From an uncultured SAR86 cluster bacterium (GTDB lineage Bacteria; Pseudomonadota; Gammaproteobacteria; Magnimaribacterales; D2472), in NCBI GenBank assembly GCA_902509965.1, contig CABWZP010000003.1:1-64000 (forward strand): a stretch of 64,000 nucleotides of DNA, in the 5' to 3' direction. The notes beneath the pieces were generated by a model. The model made no database searches. It was not told where the DNA came from and saw only the letters and a program-made list of their open reading frames with translations. Each line of letters starts with the position of its first letter. The first letter of the stretch is position 1. This document shows, piece by piece, positions 1 to 11,591 of the stretch. The position numbers were made by a program, and so were the translations under genes.

Positions 1-1
1 A

Positions 2-457
2 GATCAAATGGCGGTTCATGTGCCTCTGACACTTGAAGCTCAGCTCGAAGCTAGGGCTTTAATGATGTCAACTAACAATATACTTTCTCCTGCTGATGGC
101 GCACCAATCATTAACCCAACACAGGATATGGTTCTTGGTCTTTATTATATGACCAGAGAAAAAGTTAATTCCAAGGGTGAAGGCAGAATTTTTAGCAATC
201 CAGATGAAGTCTTAAGAGCTTTTGAGGCAGAGACAATTTCCCTCCATGCTAGTATAAAATGCAGAATAGAAAATGCTGAAAAAGGTTCATATATAGAAGA
301 TACAACTGTAGGTAGAGTTCTTGCCTGGAGAATAACTCCCATTGAAGTTGGGTTTGATAATATAAACAAAACCTTAAATAAGAAATCTATTTCTAAATTA
401 ATTGATATTTCATATAGGAAAGCCGGTTTAAAGAAAACAGTTATATTTGCAGATTAA
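2..457 (+). CDS. rpoC: RNA polymerase beta' subunit, N-terminal-side fragment (continues upstream of window; ORF stops at TAA 455-457)
   Basis: [31 protein letters not shown]...TVIFAD matches the beta' active-site-proximal region; stops where canonical RpoC continues ADQ(I/L)MYTGF. Confidence 0.95.
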   Translation, partial: DQMAVHVPLTLEAQLEARALMMSTNNILSPADGAPIINPTQDMVLGLYYMTREKVNSKGEGRIFSNPDEVLRAFEAETISLHASIKCRIENAEKGSYIEDTTVGRVLAWRITPIEVGFDNINKTLNKKSISKLIDISYRKAGLKKTVIFAD

Positions 458-2796
458 TGTATTTGGGTTTTGATTTTTCTACTAGATCAGGTTCCTCTAT
501 TGGAGTTAATGACTTTGTAATTCCTGAAGCAAAAGCCTCGATTGTTGATGCGTCTGAAAAAGAAGTAAAAGCTATTGAAAGACAATTTGAATCTGGCTTA
601 GTAACTAAAGGTGAAAGGTACAATAAAGTTATTGATATATGGTCAAGAGCAAATGAACAAGTTGCAAAAGCAATGATGGAAAAAATTAGTTCTGAGACTG
701 TAAAAGATTCAGAAGGCAATGATGTTGAACAATCATCTTTTAATTCTGTATATATTTATGCTGATTCTGGTGCAAGAGGATCTCCAGCTCAGATCAGGCA
801 GCTATCTGGAATGAGAGGACTTATGTCTAAGCCAGATGGTTCTATTATTGAAACTCCCATAACTGCTAACTTTAGAGAAGGCTTATCTGTTTTGCAGTAC
901 TTTATTTCAACTCATGGAGCTAGGAAAGGTCTTGCAGATACAGCTTTAAAGACAGCAAATTCTGGTTATTTAACTAGAAGACTTGTAGACGTATCTCAAG
1001 ATTGTGTAGTTGTTATAAATGATTGTGAAACAAAAGACTCTATTACTGTTACATCTATTATTGATGGTGGTGAAATTATTCAAGCCCTTACAGATAGAAT
1101 ATTGGGAAGAGTTATTGCAGAACCGATATTTGATGCTGACGGAAAAGAGCTTTTTGCTGAAGGAACAATGTTAGATGAAGAAGCTTTAGAAAAAATTGAG
1201 CCACTAAATCTTGCTACCTTAAAAGTTCGTTCCCCTATGACTTGTGAAGCTCCTCATGGAGTATGTTCTAAGTGTTATGGTAGAGATTTAGCAAGAGGTC
1301 ACCTAGTGCATAGAGGGGAAGCTGTAGGTGTCGTAGCGGCTCAATCAATTGGTGAGCCAGGTACTCAGTTAACTATGAGAACTTTCCATATTGGGGGTGC
1401 TGCTTCAAGCTCTTCTGAAGATAATGCAATTTTTAATAAAAGCGCTGGACAAGTAACATTCTCAGATGAAATGAAGACAGTTACCAATAAAGATAAATTG
1501 CAAGTTGTAGTATCAAGAAACACTATGTGTAATATCACCGATACACAAGGAAAACTAGTTGAACAATATAAAGTGCCATATGGAGCAACATTAGAAGTTG
1601 ATAATGCTTCTGATTTAGAAGATGGGATTAAAATTGCCTCTTGGGATCCTTACACCAGACCTATTGTTTCTGAAGTATCAGGTAAAGTTAAATTAAATGA
1701 TATTGTTGATGGTGTTTCTGTTCGAACACAGACTGATGAACTAACTGGTTTAAGTAGTATTGAAGTTATGGATGTTTCTGAAAGACCTTCAGCCGGAAAG
1801 GAGCTAGTTCCTTCTATATCTTTAGTTGATTCAAAAGGTAATGCAGTTCTTGTTGGAGATCACAAAGCACCTGCTACATACACATTGCCTGCAAATGCTT
1901 TAGTTAATCTAGCGCCAAATCAAAAATTAACGGCTGGTGAAGTACTTGCTCGTATTCCGCTAGTTGCATCAAAAACAAAGGATATTACAGGTGGATTGCC
2001 TAGAGTAGCCGACCTTTTTGAAGCCAGAAAGCCAAAAGATGCTGCAGTTTTATCTGAAGCAACTGGGATCATTTCATTTGGTAAAGAAACTAAAGGTAAA
2101 GTAAGACTAGTCATTACTCCAGATGGTGCTACTAAGAAAATTCAAAATACTGAGATGCTAATACCAAAACATAGAACACTTTCAGTTTTTGAAGGCGAGA
2201 GGATTACCAAGGGTGATATTATCTCAGATGGACCATTCAGTCCTCATGATATTCTCAGATTAAAAGGAGTCCCTGAGCTAACAAACTTCATTGTTAATGA
2301 AATTCAAGATGTTTATAGACTTCAAGGGGTTTCAATTAATGATAAGCATATTGAAACAATTCTTCGTCAGATGCTGAGAAAAGCTTTAATAGTTGATGGT
2401 AATGATACTAAATTTATTCAAGGTGATCAGGTTGGTTATGCTGATATGAAAGAAGAGAATAAAAAAGTATCTAATGCTGGAAATACTCCAGCGGATTATG
2501 AGAGGGTTTTACTAGGTATTACAAAAGCTTCTCTTGCTACTGACTCGTTTATCTCAGCTGCTTCTTTCCAAGAAACAACTAGAGTATTAACTGAAGCAGC
2601 AGTAACTGGTAAGAAAGACCATTTACGCGGATTAAAGGAAAATGTTGTTGTTGGAAGGCTAGTTCCGGCTGGAACTGGAATGGAATTCCATGACAGACTT
2701 AAAAATAAAACACAATTAGATCTTGAGGAATCAACTCTTTCAGCTGATGATATTGAAGCAGCATTAAGACAAGAGCTTCAAGAAAGTGAGGAATAG
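457..2796 (+). CDS. rpoC: RNA polymerase beta' subunit, C-terminal fragment, overlapping the upstream ORF by TAATG
   Basis: [20 protein letters not shown]...[22 protein letters not shown]...[24 protein letters not shown]...[24 protein letters not shown]. Confidence 0.95.
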   Translation: MYLGFDFSTRSGSSIGVNDFVIPEAKASIVDASEKEVKAIERQFESGLVTKGERYNKVIDIWSRANEQVAKAMMEKISSETVKDSEGNDVEQSSFNSVYIYADSGARGSPAQIRQLSGMRGLMSKPDGSIIETPITANFREGLSVLQYFISTHGARKGLADTALKTANSGYLTRRLVDVSQDCVVVINDCETKDSITVTSIIDGGEIIQALTDRILGRVIAEPIFDADGKELFAEGTMLDEEALEKIEPLNLATLKVRSPMTCEAPHGVCSKCYGRDLARGHLVHRGEAVGVVAAQSIGEPGTQLTMRTFHIGGAASSSSEDNAIFNKSAGQVTFSDEMKTVTNKDKLQVVVSRNTMCNITDTQGKLVEQYKVPYGATLEVDNASDLEDGIKIASWDPYTRPIVSEVSGKVKLNDIVDGVSVRTQTDELTGLSSIEVMDVSERPSAGKELVPSISLVDSKGNAVLVGDHKAPATYTLPANALVNLAPNQKLTAGEVLARIPLVASKTKDITGGLPRVADLFEARKPKDAAVLSEATGIISFGKETKGKVRLVITPDGATKKIQNTEMLIPKHRTLSVFEGERITKGDIISDGPFSPHDILRLKGVPELTNFIVNEIQDVYRLQGVSINDKHIETILRQMLRKALIVDGNDTKFIQGDQVGYADMKEENKKVSNAGNTPADYERVLLGITKASLATDSFISAASFQETTRVLTEAAVTGKKDHLRGLKENVVVGRLVPAGTGMEFHDRLKNKTQLDLEESTLSADDIEAALRQELQESEE

Positions 2797-2798
2797 TG

Positions 2799-2827
2799 TT
2801 GACCGCAAAGGCTCATCTCTATAAAAT
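2799..2827 (+). promoter_or_regulatory. Putative sigma70 promoter of the str operon
   Basis: TTGACC (2799-2804), 17-nt spacer, TAAAAT (2822-2827), upstream of rpsL. Confidence 0.6.
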
Positions 2828-2851
2828 CGCGCTCTAACTTAAATAATTATT

Positions 2852-3223
2852 ATGGCAACTGTAAATCAATTAGTAAAAAAATCTAGAAAACCTAAAATTA
2901 GAAAAACTGATGTACCTGCTCTTGAAGCTTGTCCTCAAAGAAGAGGGGTATGTACAAGGGTTTATACAACAACTCCTAAGAAACCTAATTCAGCATTAAG
3001 AAAAGTATGCAGGGTCAGGCTAACTAGTGGATATGAAGTAACTTCTTATATTGGTGGAGAGGGTCACAATCTACAAGAACATTCTCTTGTTTTGATCAGA
3101 GGTGGAAGAGTTAAAGATTTACCAGGTGTTAGATATCATACAGTTAGAGGAGCGTTAGATACTTCTGGCGTAGCAAATAGAAAGCAAAGGCGTTCAAAAT
3201 ATGGCGCCAAAAAAGGTAAATAA
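2852..3223 (+). CDS. rpsL: 30S ribosomal protein S12
   Basis: [25 protein letters not shown]...[13 protein letters not shown]. Confidence 0.99.
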   Translation: MATVNQLVKKSRKPKIRKTDVPALEACPQRRGVCTRVYTTTPKKPNSALRKVCRVRLTSGYEVTSYIGGEGHNLQEHSLVLIRGGRVKDLPGVRYHTVRGALDTSGVANRKQRRSKYGAKKGK

Positions 3224-3225
3224 TT

Positions 3226-3696
3226 ATGCCTAGAAGAAGAAGTCCCGAAAAAAGAAAAATACTACCAGATCCTAAGTACAAAGATATTATCTTAGCTAAG
3301 TTCATGAATAATCTCATGAAAGATGGGAAAAAATCTATAGCTGAGAAAATTGTTTATGGTGCATTTGATAGAATTACAGAAACAACAAAAGAAGATCCAC
3401 TTGAAGTTTTTATGAAAGCTTTGTATGAAGTTAGCCCAGTTGTTGAAGTAAAATCAAGAAGGGTTGGTGGTGCAAATTATCAAGTGCCAATTGAAGTTAG
3501 ACCGTCAAGAAGACAAGCTTTAGCTATGAGATGGATTGTTGATGCTGCAAGGAAGAGAAGTGAAAAATCAATGCACTTAAGGCTTGCTGGAGAATTAACT
3601 GATGCATCCCAGAAAAAAGGTAATGCCGTAAGAAAAAGAGAAGATGTTCATAAGCAAGCAGAAGCTAACAAAGCCTTCTCTCACTTTAGATTTTAA
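3226..3696 (+). CDS. rpsG: 30S ribosomal protein S7
   Basis: MPRRR...[19 protein letters not shown]; order rpsL-rpsG-fusA. Confidence 0.99.
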   Translation: MPRRRSPEKRKILPDPKYKDIILAKFMNNLMKDGKKSIAEKIVYGAFDRITETTKEDPLEVFMKALYEVSPVVEVKSRRVGGANYQVPIEVRPSRRQALAMRWIVDAARKRSEKSMHLRLAGELTDASQKKGNAVRKREDVHKQAEANKAFSHFRF

Positions 3697-3717
3697 CCAA
3701 ATTAACTAATACAAATT

Positions 3718-5820
3718 ATGGCAAGAGAAATTGTTTTAAATAAATATCGTAATGTTGGCATATGTGCACACGTTGATGCAGGTAAAACAACAACTACAGA
3801 AAGGGTTCTTTTCTACACAGGCTTATCTCATAAAATTGGTGAAGTGCATGATGGCGCCGCTGTTATGGATTGGATGGAGCAAGAGCAAGAAAGAGGAATA
3901 ACTATTACTTCTGCTGCAACAACATGTTTTTGGAGTGGCATGGAGCAACAATTCCCTCAGCATAGAATCAATATCATTGATACTCCTGGTCACGTCGACT
4001 TTACTATTGAAGTAGAAAGGTCTTTAAGAGTTTTAGATGGCGCAGTGGTGGTTTTCTGTGCAACATCAGGAGTTGAGCCTCAATCTGAAACTGTATGGAG
4101 ACAGGCTAATAGATACGAAGTTCCAAGAATTGTCTTTGTTAATAAAATGGACAGAGCTGGAGCAGACTTTGAAAGAGTAGTAGCGCAAATAAAAGATAGA
4201 CTTCAAGCAAACATTATTCCAATTCAATACAATATTGGAGCTGAAGAAGAGTTTAAAGGCGTTGTAGATCTTATCAATATGAGAGCAATTTATTGGAATG
4301 AAGAAGATCAAGGTCTAACCTTTGATTCAAAAGATGTTCCAGAAGATCTTCTTGAAAAGTGCACTCAGTTAAGAGAAGAAATGGTAGAAGCAGCAGCTGA
4401 AGCAAATGAAGAATTGATGGAAGCTTATTTGGAAACAGGAGAACTTTCTGTAGACCAAATTAAAGAAGGCTTAAGAATTAGATCTTTAGCTAACGAAGTA
4501 ATTTTAGGTTTATGCGGTTCAGCTTTTAAGAATAAAGGTGTTCAAGCGATGCTTGATGCTATTGTAGATTTTTTACCTGCACCAGATGAAGTTAAGGCTA
4601 TTGAGGGCGTTATCCCTAATAATAGTGAAGAAGATGAAGAGAGCGATTCTAGGAAGTCATCAGATGATGAGCCATTTGCAGCTCTTGCATTTAAAATTGC
4701 TACAGATCCATTCGTAGGTACTTTAACTTTTATACGAGTTTATTCCGGGGTTCTCTCAGTTGGTGATGGCGTCATGAATACTACTAAATCTAAAAAAGAA
4801 AGAGTTGGAAGAATGGTCCAAATGCACTCTAATAATAGAGAAGAGATAAAAGAAGTTAGGGCTGGCGATATTGCTGCTTGTATAGGACTCAAAGATATAA
4901 CTACCGGAGACACTCTCTCAGATTCATCTAAACCAATTGTTTTAGAAAGAATGGACTTTCCTGAGCCTGTTATTTCTGTTGCAGTTGAACCAAAATCAAA
5001 GCCTGACCAAGAAAAAATGTCTATGGCTTTAGGAAAACTTGCCCAAGAGGATCCTTCATTTAGAGTTACCAGTGACGAGGAATCAGGACAAACAATTATT
5101 TCAGGGATGGGAGAGCTTCATCTTGATGTTCTTGTTGATAGAATGAGAAGAGAATTCTCAGTTGAAGCTAATATTGGTAAACCCCAAGTTTCATATAGAG
5201 AAACCATTAAAGAAACAGTTGAAGTTGAAGGTAAATTTGTAAGACAAAGTGGTGGTAAAGGTCAATATGGACATGTTTGGTTAAAACTTGAGCCTCTTGG
5301 GCTTGATGATGAGTATGAATTCGTTGATAAAATTGTTGGTGGTGCTATACCAAAGGAGTACATTCCTGCAGTAAATAAAGGCATCCAAGAGCAAATGCAA
5401 AATGGGGTTATAGCAGGTTACCCACTATTAGCGCTTAGAGCCACCCTTTATGATGGCTCCTTTCATGATGTTGATTCAAATGAAATGGCTTTTAAAATTG
5501 CTGGATCTTTAGCTCTAAAAGATGGTGCTAATAAAGCAAAGCCTGCTCTATTAGAGCCAATAATGAAAGTTGTTGTAGTTACTCCCGAAGATCATATGGG
5601 TGATGTAGTAGGAGATTTAAACAGAAGAAGAGGCATAATTTTAGGTATGGATGATATTACTTCTGGCAAAGAAGTTTCATCTGAAGTACCTCTCGCAGAA
5701 ATGTTTGGTTATGCAACTGATTTAAGATCTCAAACACAAGGAAGAGCTACATTTACAATGGAATTTACAAAGTATGGTGAAGTTCCTAATAATATAGCTG
5801 AAGGATTAAAATCCTCTTAA
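3718..5820 (+). CDS. fusA: Elongation factor G
   Basis: [24 protein letters not shown]; 700 aa; domain-complete. Confidence 0.99.
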   Translation: MAREIVLNKYRNVGICAHVDAGKTTTTERVLFYTGLSHKIGEVHDGAAVMDWMEQEQERGITITSAATTCFWSGMEQQFPQHRINIIDTPGHVDFTIEVERSLRVLDGAVVVFCATSGVEPQSETVWRQANRYEVPRIVFVNKMDRAGADFERVVAQIKDRLQANIIPIQYNIGAEEEFKGVVDLINMRAIYWNEEDQGLTFDSKDVPEDLLEKCTQLREEMVEAAAEANEELMEAYLETGELSVDQIKEGLRIRSLANEVILGLCGSAFKNKGVQAMLDAIVDFLPAPDEVKAIEGVIPNNSEEDEESDSRKSSDDEPFAALAFKIATDPFVGTLTFIRVYSGVLSVGDGVMNTTKSKKERVGRMVQMHSNNREEIKEVRAGDIAACIGLKDITTGDTLSDSSKPIVLERMDFPEPVISVAVEPKSKPDQEKMSMALGKLAQEDPSFRVTSDEESGQTIISGMGELHLDVLVDRMRREFSVEANIGKPQVSYRETIKETVEVEGKFVRQSGGKGQYGHVWLKLEPLGLDDEYEFVDKIVGGAIPKEYIPAVNKGIQEQMQNGVIAGYPLLALRATLYDGSFHDVDSNEMAFKIAGSLALKDGANKAKPALLEPIMKVVVVTPEDHMGDVVGDLNRRRGIILGMDDITSGKEVSSEVPLAEMFGYATDLRSQTQGRATFTMEFTKYGEVPNNIAEGLKSS

Positions 5821-5851
5821 AAAGCATAATTTATAAAACTGTTCAATTATG

Positions 5852-5881
5852 TTGACAGTATTGCTCCTAGGAGCTTAGAAT
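5852..5881 (+). promoter_or_regulatory. Putative sigma70 promoter of the S10 operon with a palindromic spacer
   Basis: TTGACA (5852-5857), 18-nt spacer containing GCTCCTAGGAGC (5863-5874), TAGAAT (5876-5881). Confidence 0.55.
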
Positions 5882-5945
5882 ACGCCACATTTTGCAATTA
5901 GCAGAGTGTGAAAATAAAAGAATTAATAGGTAATAATTAGTAAAA

Positions 5946-6257
5946 ATGGATAATCAATCAATAAGAATTAGGCTAAAAGCATTTGATTATAGATTGATTG
6001 ATGCCTCTACAAAATTAATTGTAGAAACTGTTAAAAAGACAGGTGCATTAGTAAGAGGCCCAATCCCATTACCAGTTAAGAAAGAGAGAACAACTATATT
6101 GACCTCACCGCATAAAGATAAAGATGCTAGAGATCAATATGAGATAGTTACATATAAGAGACTTATGGATATTGTTGAGCCAACTGATAAGACAGTTGAT
6201 GCATTAATGAAATTAGATCTATCTGCTGGGGTAGATGTCCAAATAAGTCTTGGTTAG
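5946..6257 (+). CDS. rpsJ: 30S ribosomal protein S10
   Basis: [17 protein letters not shown]...[21 protein letters not shown]. Confidence 0.99.
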   Translation: MDNQSIRIRLKAFDYRLIDASTKLIVETVKKTGALVRGPIPLPVKKERTTILTSPHKDKDARDQYEIVTYKRLMDIVEPTDKTVDALMKLDLSAGVDVQISLG

Positions 6258-6320
6258 TAAATAATTTTTAACGCTTAGGCGGCCATAGAGGGTTAGTAGC
6301 CCCGTAAAAAGGAGAGTAAA

Positions 6321-6956
6321 TTGAGCACTGGCTTAATAGGAAAAAAATCTGGAATGTCCCGACTTTTTTTAGAAGACGGAACTTCTATTCCTGTAACGGT
6401 AATTTCAGTATCTGGTAATTTCATTGCTGATATTAAGACTTCTGATAGAGATGGGTACGATGCCCTTGTAGTCTCTAAAACAAAAAAATCAAATAATCTA
6501 ACAAAATCAACTACTGAATTCTTTAAGAAGGTTAATCTTGAGCCTGGAAAGTTAGCTGAATTTAGAACAGATGCTAAAAATGCTGCCGAATATCAAATAG
6601 GCAATCATCTAACAGCTGATGTATTTGAAACTGGACAATATGTAGATATAACTGGAACTTCTAAAGGTAAAGGTTATGCAGGCGTTATTAAGCGCCATAA
6701 TTTTGCAATGCAAGATGCAACACACGGTAACTCACTTTCACACAGAGCTCACGGTTCTATTGGTCAATGCCAAACTCCGGGAAGAGTTTGGAAAGGCAAG
6801 AAGATGTCAGGCCACATGGGTAATGCAACCACTACTGTGCAAAGTTTAAAAATTGTTGAATTGGATCTTGAAAACAGCGTTCTTTATGTAAAGGGAGCAG
6901 TTCCAGGATTTAACGGATCAGATTTGAAAATTAAACCATCACTCAAGAAAAAATGA
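6321..6956 (+). CDS. rplC: 50S ribosomal protein L3 (TTG start)
   Basis: GLIGKKSGMSRLF...GKGYAGVIKRHNF...SIGQCQTPGRVWKGKKMSGHMG. Confidence 0.98.
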   Translation: MSTGLIGKKSGMSRLFLEDGTSIPVTVISVSGNFIADIKTSDRDGYDALVVSKTKKSNNLTKSTTEFFKKVNLEPGKLAEFRTDAKNAAEYQIGNHLTADVFETGQYVDITGTSKGKGYAGVIKRHNFAMQDATHGNSLSHRAHGSIGQCQTPGRVWKGKKMSGHMGNATTTVQSLKIVELDLENSVLYVKGAVPGFNGSDLKIKPSLKKK

Positions 6957-7564
6957 AGATAGATTTACTAACAACATCTACAAAAAAATCAGATATTACT
7001 ATTTCTGAAACCACTTTTGGTAAAGATTTTAATGAGTCATTAGTTCATCAGGCTGTTGTAAGCTACATGGCTGGGTCAAGACAAGGATCCTCCAAACAAA
7101 AAACACGTTCTGAAGTAAGAGGTGGTGGTAAAAAGCCATACAGACAAAAAGGAACAGGTAGGGCTAGAGCTGGAACAATAAGAAGTCCTTTATGGAGAGG
7201 TGGTGGAGTTACATTTGCTTCAACTCCAAGAGACTACAGTAAAAAAATTAATAAGAAAATGTACAGAGCTGCATTAAGATCTATCTTCTCTGAATTATTA
7301 AGACAAGGTAAATTGGTAGCTATAGAAACACCTGTATTAGAAAAACCAAAAACTAAAGAAATAGCAAAATTTCTAAGCGATTTTTCATTAAGCAAGGTTT
7401 TATTTATTACTGATACTTTTGACTCTAATTTTTATCTTTCTGCCAGAAATATCCCAAATGTGGACGTTATTACCGTCAAAGAGATAAACCCAGTAATTTT
7501 ATTAAGAGCAGACAAGGTTGCTGTGACTGCAGAAGCATTTAAATTAATTGAGGAGTGGATCTAA
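6953..7564 (+). CDS. rplD: 50S ribosomal protein L4
   Basis: GSRQGSSKQKTRSEVRGGGKKPYRQKGTGRARAGTIRSPLWRGGG. Confidence 0.98.
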   Translation: MKIDLLTTSTKKSDITISETTFGKDFNESLVHQAVVSYMAGSRQGSSKQKTRSEVRGGGKKPYRQKGTGRARAGTIRSPLWRGGGVTFASTPRDYSKKINKKMYRAALRSIFSELLRQGKLVAIETPVLEKPKTKEIAKFLSDFSLSKVLFITDTFDSNFYLSARNIPNVDVITVKEINPVILLRADKVAVTAEAFKLIEEWI

Positions 7565-7860
7565 TGTTAAATGAAAAACTCTATACCTTAATTAAGGCCC
7601 CGATAGTTACTGAAAAATCTGCACGGGTGAATGAAGCACATAAGCAGGTAGTTTTTAAAGTTGACCTTAATGCTAACAAAAGGGAAATAAAACAAGCTGT
7701 TGAAGAGCTTTTTAAAGTTGAAGTTTTATCAGTTACAACTTCAGTTGTAAAAGGAAAAACAAAAAGAAATCGAACAGGAACTTATAAAAGATCTAATTAT
7801 AAAAAAGCTTTTGTAACTTTGAGTCAAGATTCTGAAATTCAATTTGAGGGAATAAATTAA
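7564..7860 (+). CDS. rplW: 50S ribosomal protein L23 (likely ATG start at 7564, TAATG overlap with rplD)
   Basis: [27 protein letters not shown]10 operon position. Confidence 0.97.
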   Translation: MLNEKLYTLIKAPIVTEKSARVNEAHKQVVFKVDLNANKREIKQAVEELFKVEVLSVTTSVVKGKTKRNRTGTYKRSNYKKAFVTLSQDSEIQFEGIN

Positions 7861-7861
7861 A

Positions 7862-8689
7862 ATGACTATTGTTAAGGCAAAGCCTACCAGTCCAGCCAGA
7901 AGGCATGTCATATCAGTAAAATCTGATTTACATAAAGGTAAGCCTTTTAAGGCATTACTCCAACCTAAATCTAAAAATGGTGGAAGAAATAATAATGGTC
8001 GAATTACTGTTCGCCATCAAGGCGGCGGACATAAACAACACTACAGAGTTATAGATTTTAAAAGAGATAAATTAGAAATACCGGCAATAGTAGAAACTAT
8101 CGAATATGACCCAAACAGAACTGCACATATCGCATTATTAAAATATAAAGATGGAGAAAGAAAATATATTATAGCTCCTGCAAAGTTAAAGGTTGGTGAT
8201 GAAGTAATATCTTCAGATTCAGCTGATATTAAAACTGGTAACTCAATGAAACTTAAAGATATACCTCTTGGTACAAATGTTCATTGTATTGAATTAAAAC
8301 CATTAAAAGGTGCTCAACTTGCAAGAAGTGCTGGTACTTCAGCTAGGCTAATTGCAAAAGAAGGTATTTACGCAACTCTCAGACTTCAGTCTGGTGAAAC
8401 TAGAAAAGTTTTATCGGATTGCAGAGCGACTTTAGGAACTGTTTGCAATAGTGAACATAATCTTAGGTCTCTTGGAAAAGCTGGTGCTAAAAGATGGAGA
8501 GGAGTTAGACCTACTGTTAGAGGTGTTGCTATGAATCCAGTTGATCATCCTCATGGTGGGGGTGAAGGTAGAACTTCTGGAGGTCGGCATCCATCTACTC
8601 CATGGGGCGTTCCTACAAAAGGATACAAAACAAGAAAGAACAAGAGAACTAATGATTTAATAATCAGAAGAAAAGGAAGCAGGAAGTAA
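7862..8689 (+). CDS. rplB: 50S ribosomal protein L2
   Basis: [22 protein letters not shown]...[18 protein letters not shown]. Confidence 0.99.
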   Translation: MTIVKAKPTSPARRHVISVKSDLHKGKPFKALLQPKSKNGGRNNNGRITVRHQGGGHKQHYRVIDFKRDKLEIPAIVETIEYDPNRTAHIALLKYKDGERKYIIAPAKLKVGDEVISSDSADIKTGNSMKLKDIPLGTNVHCIELKPLKGAQLARSAGTSARLIAKEGIYATLRLQSGETRKVLSDCRATLGTVCNSEHNLRSLGKAGAKRWRGVRPTVRGVAMNPVDHPHGGGEGRTSGGRHPSTPWGVPTKGYKTRKNKRTNDLIIRRKGSRK

Positions 8690-8692
8690 ATT

Positions 8693-8965
8693 ATGCCAAG
8701 ATCACTAAAAAAAGGCCCATTTATAGATCTTTCATTAGAAAAGAAAGTTGATGCAGCCAATGCATCTAATGATAAAAGACCTATTAAAACTTGGTCAAGA
8801 AGATCAATGGTAATGCCGTCAATGGTTGGACTTACGATTGCAGTTCACAACGGAAGACAACATATCCCAGTCTATATTAATGAAGATATGGTTGGACACA
8901 AACTGGGCGAATTTGCAGTTACAAGAACATTTAAAATGCATTCAGGCGATAGGAAAAGTAAATAA
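8693..8965 (+). CDS. rpsS: 30S ribosomal protein S19
   Basis: [19 protein letters not shown]. Confidence 0.99.
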   Translation: MPRSLKKGPFIDLSLEKKVDAANASNDKRPIKTWSRRSMVMPSMVGLTIAVHNGRQHIPVYINEDMVGHKLGEFAVTRTFKMHSGDRKSK

Positions 8966-9303
8966 TGGAAACAAGAGCATATCTAAAAGGAACTAGATTA
9001 TCTCCGCAAAAAGCTGGGTTAGTGGCTAATGCTGTTAGAGGTAAGTCAGTTCAGGATGCAATGGATTTCTTAATATTTAATAAGCAAAAAGGATCTGCTG
9101 TTATTAAAAAGTTATTAGAATCAGCTATTGCTAATGCTGAGAATAATGAAAAAGCTGATATCGATCTATTGGTTATAAAATCAATAATTGTTAATCAAGG
9201 AATGAGATTAAAACGTATGAAGCCTCGTGCAAGAGGTAGAGCAGATAGGATAATAAAACCTACATGCCATATTGAAATCATACTTACTGATCAGGAGAAA
9301 TAA
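8965..9303 (+). CDS. rplV: 50S ribosomal protein L22
   Basis: [18 protein letters not shown]...[12 protein letters not shown]. Confidence 0.98.
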   Translation: METRAYLKGTRLSPQKAGLVANAVRGKSVQDAMDFLIFNKQKGSAVIKKLLESAIANAENNEKADIDLLVIKSIIVNQGMRLKRMKPRARGRADRIIKPTCHIEIILTDQEK

Positions 9304-9956
9304 TGGGACAAAAAGTACACCCAAATGGTTTTAGATTAGGAGTTGTTAAGAAGCACAATGCAAATTGGTATGCTAAAGGTAAAGCTTTTTCAGAAAATGT
9401 TGTTCAGGATCTCAAAGTTAGAGAGTATTTCAAAAAAAGATTAAAGTTTTCTTCAGTAAGCAAGATTGAACTTGAGAGGTCTGCTGATAATTTTGTAGTT
9501 TTCATTCATACCTCTAGACCGGGAATTATTATCGGTAAAAGAGGAGAAGAAATTGAAAACCTTAAAAAAGCAGTTGAAAAAATTGTTGGCCAGCCTACAC
9601 AAATAAATATTAAAGAAGTTAAGAAGCCTGATTTAGACGCAACAATTTTAGCTGAAGGGGTCGCACAACAGCTAGAAAGAAGAGTTATGTTTAGAAGAGC
9701 AATGAAAAGAACAGTCCAAAGTGCATTAAGACAAAGTGCTAAGGGAGTTAGGATTGAAGTTTCTGGAAGATTAAATGGAGCTGAGATAGCTAGAACTGAA
9801 TGGTACAGAGAGGGGAGAGTTCCTCTCCATACATTAAGGGCAGATATTGATTACGGTACGGCTGAAGCTTTAACTACATATGGAATTATTGGAGTAAAGG
9901 TTTGGGTGTTTAAGGGCGAAGTAATGGGCGATCCATTTAAACAAGAAGATAAATAA
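9303..9956 (+). CDS. rpsC: 30S ribosomal protein S3
   Basis: [15 protein letters not shown]...[13 protein letters not shown] (KH domain). Confidence 0.99.
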   Translation: MGQKVHPNGFRLGVVKKHNANWYAKGKAFSENVVQDLKVREYFKKRLKFSSVSKIELERSADNFVVFIHTSRPGIIIGKRGEEIENLKKAVEKIVGQPTQINIKEVKKPDLDATILAEGVAQQLERRVMFRRAMKRTVQSALRQSAKGVRIEVSGRLNGAEIARTEWYREGRVPLHTLRADIDYGTAEALTTYGIIGVKVWVFKGEVMGDPFKQEDK

Positions 9957-9967
9957 AATTAAATATT

Positions 9968-10375
9968 ATGTTACAACCAAAACAAACAAAATTTAGAAAA
10001 ATGCATAAGGGCAGAAATAGAGGCTTAGCTCAAAATGGTAATACTGTTGCATTTGGAAGATTTGGTCTAGTTGCTGCTGATAGAGGAAGAATTACAGCAC
10101 GTCAAATTGAAGCTGCAAGGCGAGCAATGACTAGACATATTAAAAGAGGCGGTAATATTTGGATTAGATTATTTCCTGATAAACCAATTACAAAAAAACC
10201 TCTTGAGGTAAGAATGGGAAAAGGTAAAGGAAATGTTGAGTATTGGGTAGCATTAGTTCAACCAGGCAAGGTTATGTTTGAGATGGCTGGTGTTACTGAA
10301 GAGCTTGCAAGAGAAGCATTTAAATTAGCTTCTGCGAAGTTGCCTGTAAAAACTCGTTTCTTAAAGAAGGATTAA
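9968..10375 (+). CDS. rplP: 50S ribosomal protein L16
   Basis: [19 protein letters not shown]. Confidence 0.99.
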   Translation: MLQPKQTKFRKMHKGRNRGLAQNGNTVAFGRFGLVAADRGRITARQIEAARRAMTRHIKRGGNIWIRLFPDKPITKKPLEVRMGKGKGNVEYWVALVQPGKVMFEMAGVTEELAREAFKLASAKLPVKTRFLKKD

Positions 10376-10379
10376 TAAT

Positions 10380-10586
10380 ATGAGCAAAGAATTAATAGAC
10401 CTAAGAAAAAAAGATTTAGACCAACTTAATCAAGAATTAGCATCTGTTAGAGCTGAGCAATTTACTATGCGCATCAAACATAAAACTGGCCAACTTAACG
10501 AAACAAATCTTTTAAAAAATACTAGAAAAAAAATAGCAAGAATTAAGACTCTAATTACAGAGACAAAGAATAAGGAAGTTAAATAA
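10380..10586 (+). CDS. rpmC: 50S ribosomal protein L29
   Basis: Size and position; [17 protein letters not shown]. Confidence 0.95.
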   Translation: MSKELIDLRKKDLDQLNQELASVRAEQFTMRIKHKTGQLNETNLLKNTRKKIARIKTLITETKNKEVK

Positions 10587-10885
10587 TGACATCTTCAAAT
10601 CCAAGACTACTTACAGGAGTTGTAATATCTGATAAAGCGGATAAAACAATAACAGTGAAGGTTGAAAGAAAAGTGAGACATCCGCTCTATGGAAAAATAA
10701 TGAAGCGTACAACAAAAGTACATGCCCATGATGAAAGCAATGATGCAAGTATTGGAGACATAGTAACTGTCAAAGAATGTCGACCTATTTCTAAAAATAA
10801 GACTTGGGTCTTGGTTACCAATCAAGAGATAGAAGCAGCAAATACTGAAGTGAATGCTAATGAATCTCAAGAGGAGACAGTGTAA
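10586..10885 (+). CDS. rpsQ: 30S ribosomal protein S17
   Basis: [41 protein letters not shown]. Confidence 0.98.
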   Translation: MTSSNPRLLTGVVISDKADKTITVKVERKVRHPLYGKIMKRTTKVHAHDESNDASIGDIVTVKECRPISKNKTWVLVTNQEIEAANTEVNANESQEETV

Positions 10886-11253
10886 TGATACAAATGCAGA
10901 CTATTCTTAAGATAGCAGATAATAGCGGCGCTAGAAGTGTTATGTGCATAAAAGTTCTTGGTGGTTCTAAAAGACGTTATGCCAATATTGGCGATATTAT
11001 TAAAGTAGCTGTTCGTGAAGCTATTCCAACTGGCAAAGTTAAAAAGGGTCAGGTTGTGGATGCCCTTATTGTTAGAACTAAAAAAGGTGTGAGACGCAGA
11101 GATGGGTCATTAATTAAATTTGATGAAAACGCAGCAGTCTTATTAAACAATCAGAAAGCTCCAATAGGAACTAGGGTATTTGGCCCTGTTACTAGAGAGC
11201 TTAGAGATGGAAGCTATATGAAGATTCTATCCTTAGCCCCAGAAGTTTTATAA
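10885..11253 (+). CDS. rplN: 50S ribosomal protein L14
   Basis: [28 protein letters not shown]. Confidence 0.99.
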   Translation: MIQMQTILKIADNSGARSVMCIKVLGGSKRRYANIGDIIKVAVREAIPTGKVKKGQVVDALIVRTKKGVRRRDGSLIKFDENAAVLLNNQKAPIGTRVFGPVTRELRDGSYMKILSLAPEVL

Positions 11254-11591
11254 TGAATAATTTAGTAAAAACAAATACAAAACTTAAAACTGGCGATGAA
11301 GTAATTGTCATCACTGGAAAAGATATTGGCAAAAAAGGCAATATTAGAAAAATTATGAAGAGTAATAATAGGGCAATTGTTACTGGAATCAATATGGTAA
11401 AAAAGCATACTAAGCCCAATCCCCAAATGGGAGTTGCTGGTGGAATCGTTGAGCAAGAAGCAGCTATTGATCTATCCAATGTATCTATTTGGAACCCTAA
11501 AACGAAAGGCGCAGACAAGATAAAGTATTCAAAAGATAAAGATGGAAAAAAAATAAGATTATTTAAGTCTAATGACGCGGAAATTAAGTAG
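11253..11591 (+). CDS. rplX: 50S ribosomal protein L24
   Basis: [23 protein letters not shown]; position. Confidence 0.97.
   Translation: MNNLVKTNTKLKTGDEVIVITGKDIGKKGNIRKIMKSNNRAIVTGINMVKKHTKPNPQMGVAGGIVEQEAAIDLSNVSIWNPKTKGADKIKYSKDKDGKKIRLFKSNDAEIK

Noticed and set aside
440-460. Programmed ribosomal frameshift joining the two rpoC ORFs
   Set aside because: The second ORF is in -1 relative to the first, but no X-XXY-YYZ slippery heptamer precedes the stop (ATA TTT GCA GAT TAA) and no obvious downstream pseudoknot was seen. Stop/restart or a deletion is more economical.
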